Source: Endomicrobiia bacterium
GTDB lineage: Bacteria; Elusimicrobiota; Endomicrobiia; Endomicrobiales; Endomicrobiaceae
Direction of reading: 5' to 3'
Length of the DNA: 7,637 nt
Assembly: GCA_025998475.1 (NCBI GenBank)
Contig: BNVZ01000054.1
Span: forward strand, 1 to 7,637
A program made the translations under genes and the position numbers. Under the pieces are notes generated by a model. That model searched no databases. It saw only the letters and a program-made list of their open reading frames with translations, and was not told the DNA's origin. Shown here piece by piece: positions 6,135 to 7,637 of this stretch; positions within the stretch are counted from its first letter, which is position 1; the number at the start of each line of letters is the position of its first letter.

Positions 6135-7169
6135 TTACTGCTTGTTAATGGTAACAACTCTTTGTGGAAATGGAATCTCTATTTTCTCTTCATTAAATCT
6201 CTTGTATAAATTTTTCAACACTTCGCTCTGTATAAAAGCTCTTGCATAAACACTCTTCACCCTGAAGAACAAAATAAAATTTATCGAAGAGTCGCCGAAA
6301 TTTGTAAAAAACATAACAGGCATGTAAGTTTTTACCGAATCTTCGTATTTATTTATCATCTCCTGCGCTGCAAGTTTTGCGATTTTTTCTACACGATCCA
6401 AATCGCTGTTATAAGCCACTCCACAATTTATAGACACGCTAACCTCAGCTCTTCTTTGATAATGAAAACTTGTTACAATCGCGGACGAAATCTTGCTGTT
6501 TGGAACTGTAATAATATTGCCCGATATTTCCTTGATAAGCGTTGTTCTCCAATTAACATCAACTACTGTCCCTTCTTGCCCCGAATCAAGTTTTATATAA
6601 TCGTTTCTTGAAATTTGTTTACTTGTAAGGATATTGATTCCTGCAAAAAAATTTCCAAGAGTATCCTGAAGAGCAAGACCTACTGTCAGCGTTCCTACAC
6701 TCAACGCTGCCAAAATGGGCGTAAAGTTTATACCGATCTGGGTTAGTATCAGCATTAACCCGATAAAAATCACTATGAACTTTATTACATTAGATCCTAT
6801 TCTCTCATGAACAAACTTATGAAAAAATCTCGAAACAACAGAAGCAATTAAAATAACTATGGAAAAAGCAAATGCTGCATAAAAAAATTTCTTGACAACC
6901 AGACTTGTACTTGTATTGTTTATCGGAGATCTTAAAAAAGCCACATACAAAGCGATAAGAAAAAACCAAAAAGAAATGTAACTGCTAGACATTATAACCA
7001 TATCTTCAGACAAAATAAGTCCGATTCTTGCCAGCATGTTTTGAATAAATTTTGCGACATATTTTTTAAACAAAAACCCAGCACAGAATATAAGTGCAAA
7101 TAAAAGCACACTTTCTATCCATAATTCAAAATTCTTCGAAGAAGCCGTGCTCAACAGAGATTTTATCAT
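6135..7169 (-). CDS. mscS: MscS-family small-conductance mechanosensitive channel
   Basis: A 344-residue membrane channel that releases solutes when membrane tension rises on osmotic downshock. Hydrophobic segments lie at about 17-36, 62-80, 94-114 and 127-146, followed by the pore-lining helix at 150-181 (PILAALSVGTLTVGLALQDTLGNFFAG), which has the Ala/Gly packing typical of MscS. The beta domain carries GTVVDVNWRTT (200-210) and VPNS (222-225), and the cytoplasmic cage ends in IPFPQR (332-337), the usual family end. It has two more membrane helices than E. coli MscS, making it longer than the 286-residue prototype; symbol given for the family only. ATG 7169 follows the DksA-like stop by three bases and lacks a clear ribosome binding site, so coupled translation from the upstream gene is likely. 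A weak terminator candidate follows. Confidence 0.92.
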   Translation of the reverse strand: MIKSLLSTASSKNFELWIESVLLFALIFCAGFLFKKYVAKFIQNMLARIGLILSEDMVIMSSSYISFWFFLIALYVAFLRSPINNTSTSLVVKKFFYAAFAFSIVILIASVVSRFFHKFVHERIGSNVIKFIVIFIGLMLILTQIGINFTPILAALSVGTLTVGLALQDTLGNFFAGINILTSKQISRNDYIKLDSGQEGTVVDVNWRTTLIKEISGNIITVPNSKISSAIVTSFHYQRRAEVSVSINCGVAYNSDLDRVEKIAKLAAQEMINKYEDSVKTYMPVMFFTNFGDSSINFILFFRVKSVYARAFIQSEVLKNLYKRFNEEKIEIPFPQRVVTINKQ

Positions 7170-7172
7170 TTT

Positions 7173-7514
7173 TTATCTTTTTGGGTTTTCAGTCTCTTCC
7201 TGACACTTTATACAATATCTGGTCCACGGAATTGCTTTCAACCTTTCTATGGAAATAGCATTATTACAACATTCGCACTGTCCGTAAATACCTTTTTCTA
7301 TCTTGGCCAAAGCATCGTTTATTGTATTTAAAGTTATTCTGTCATTGGCGGCAAGTTCAAAACACATTTCCCTTTCGCTATTTTGACTTGCCGTGTCTAT
7401 TTCGTCACCAACGTTGGTATCTAAATCTGTACCCACTTCTCTTTGTGCATTGCTAAGTTCAGCTTTTTTCTGTATTAAGATTTTTTTAAAACTTAATAAG
7501 TCTTTCTTATTCAT
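7173..7514 (-). CDS. DksA/TraR-family zinc-finger transcription regulator
   Basis: A 113-residue protein of the DksA/TraR family. The family binds RNA polymerase through the secondary channel and, for DksA, works with ppGpp. Residues about 4-75 form the helical coiled-coil part; D37-E-I-D40-T-A42 matches the DxxDxA tip motif needed by DksA for activity. The zinc finger is C80-x2-C83-x17-C101-x2-C104 (YGQCECCNNAISIERLKAIPWTRYCIKC region, 77-104), all four cysteines present. It is shorter than E. coli DksA (151 residues) and closer to the short YteA/TraR-like members, so true DksA function is not assured. GGAG (7524-7521) lies six bases before the ATG. The gene sits 11 bases after an unidentified gene and three before mscS, giving one operon. 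Confidence 0.9.
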   Translation of the reverse strand: MNKKDLLSFKKILIQKKAELSNAQREVGTDLDTNVGDEIDTASQNSEREMCFELAANDRITLNTINDALAKIEKGIYGQCECCNNAISIERLKAIPWTRYCIKCQEETENPKR

Positions 7515-7525
7515 TATTTTCTCCG

Positions 7526-7637
7526 CTAATTTGTAAAAACTCTTACCGTTTTTAACTTCTCCGTTTCCTGACCACTTATTCTTATACCTTTAGAAGACAT
7601 ATCCATAAGGTAATCGCATATCTCTCTTGTAATTCTT
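7526..7637 (-). CDS. C-terminal end of an unidentified protein (partial)
   Basis: The minus-strand frame entering from the right edge gives 36 residues, from RITREICDYLMDMSSKGI through to LKTVRVFTN, ending at TAG 7528-7526. It has normal codon use and no internal stop. The 11-base gap to the DksA-like gene, with that gene's ribosome binding site just after the stop, supports a real gene at the head of the operon. The rest lies beyond the window and I do not recognise the family. Confidence 0.65.
   Translation of the reverse strand, partial: RITREICDYLMDMSSKGIRISGQETEKLKTVRVFTN

Overview
The window is AT-rich and has no rRNA, tRNA or CRISPR array. It suggests an anaerobic or microaerophilic bacterium. 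It carries an oxygen/NO-reducing flavodiiron protein, leucine biosynthesis genes with a LeuC of the shorter ~420-residue type, a MscS channel, and degraded insertion-sequence debris. AT-rich codon use, a decaying transposase and small lysine-rich orphan proteins would fit a host-associated lineage such as the Elusimicrobiota/Endomicrobium group. That placement is a guess from gene content and style, not shown by any marker gene.

Left part, plus strand (1-1079): the 3' end of a heavily frameshifted DDE transposase/integrase remnant (1-391) includes a 58-bp tandem duplication. A TTGACA/TACCAT promoter overlaps the remnant's old stop codon and reads into a 71-aa excisionase-type helix-turn-helix protein (459-674). 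A 111-aa protein follows (744-1079), with two copies of a GxLYFVDKxGDISR repeat and a lysine tail. Positions 1080-1430 form a non-coding junction between converging genes. It holds a conspicuously GC-richer island (about 47% GC over 1141-1260, against about 20% in the next AT-rich stretch) and several TTGTCG/CGACAA palindromes.

Right part, all minus strand: a flavodiiron protein (2621-1431); the leucine genes leuA (5838-4243) and leuC (4241-2979), one base apart; and an operon of an unidentified gene's C-terminus (7637-7526), a DksA/TraR-type zinc-finger protein (7514-7173) and a MscS-family channel (7169-6135). LeuA makes 2-isopropylmalate and LeuC is the large subunit of the isomerase. The required small subunit LeuD is not downstream of leuC, where a 357-bp gap lies instead.

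The least expected structure is the leader of leuA (5835-5985). Very small open frames are chained there by ATGA overlaps, the last one ending on the leuA start codon. One contains a perfect A AAA AAG heptamer in the zero frame, at which a -1 shift joins two open frames into one 34-aa protein-like reading. Two mutually exclusive hairpins lie just before leuA, which has only a poor ribosome binding site of its own. This may be a regulatory leader or a decayed small gene; the sequence alone cannot decide.
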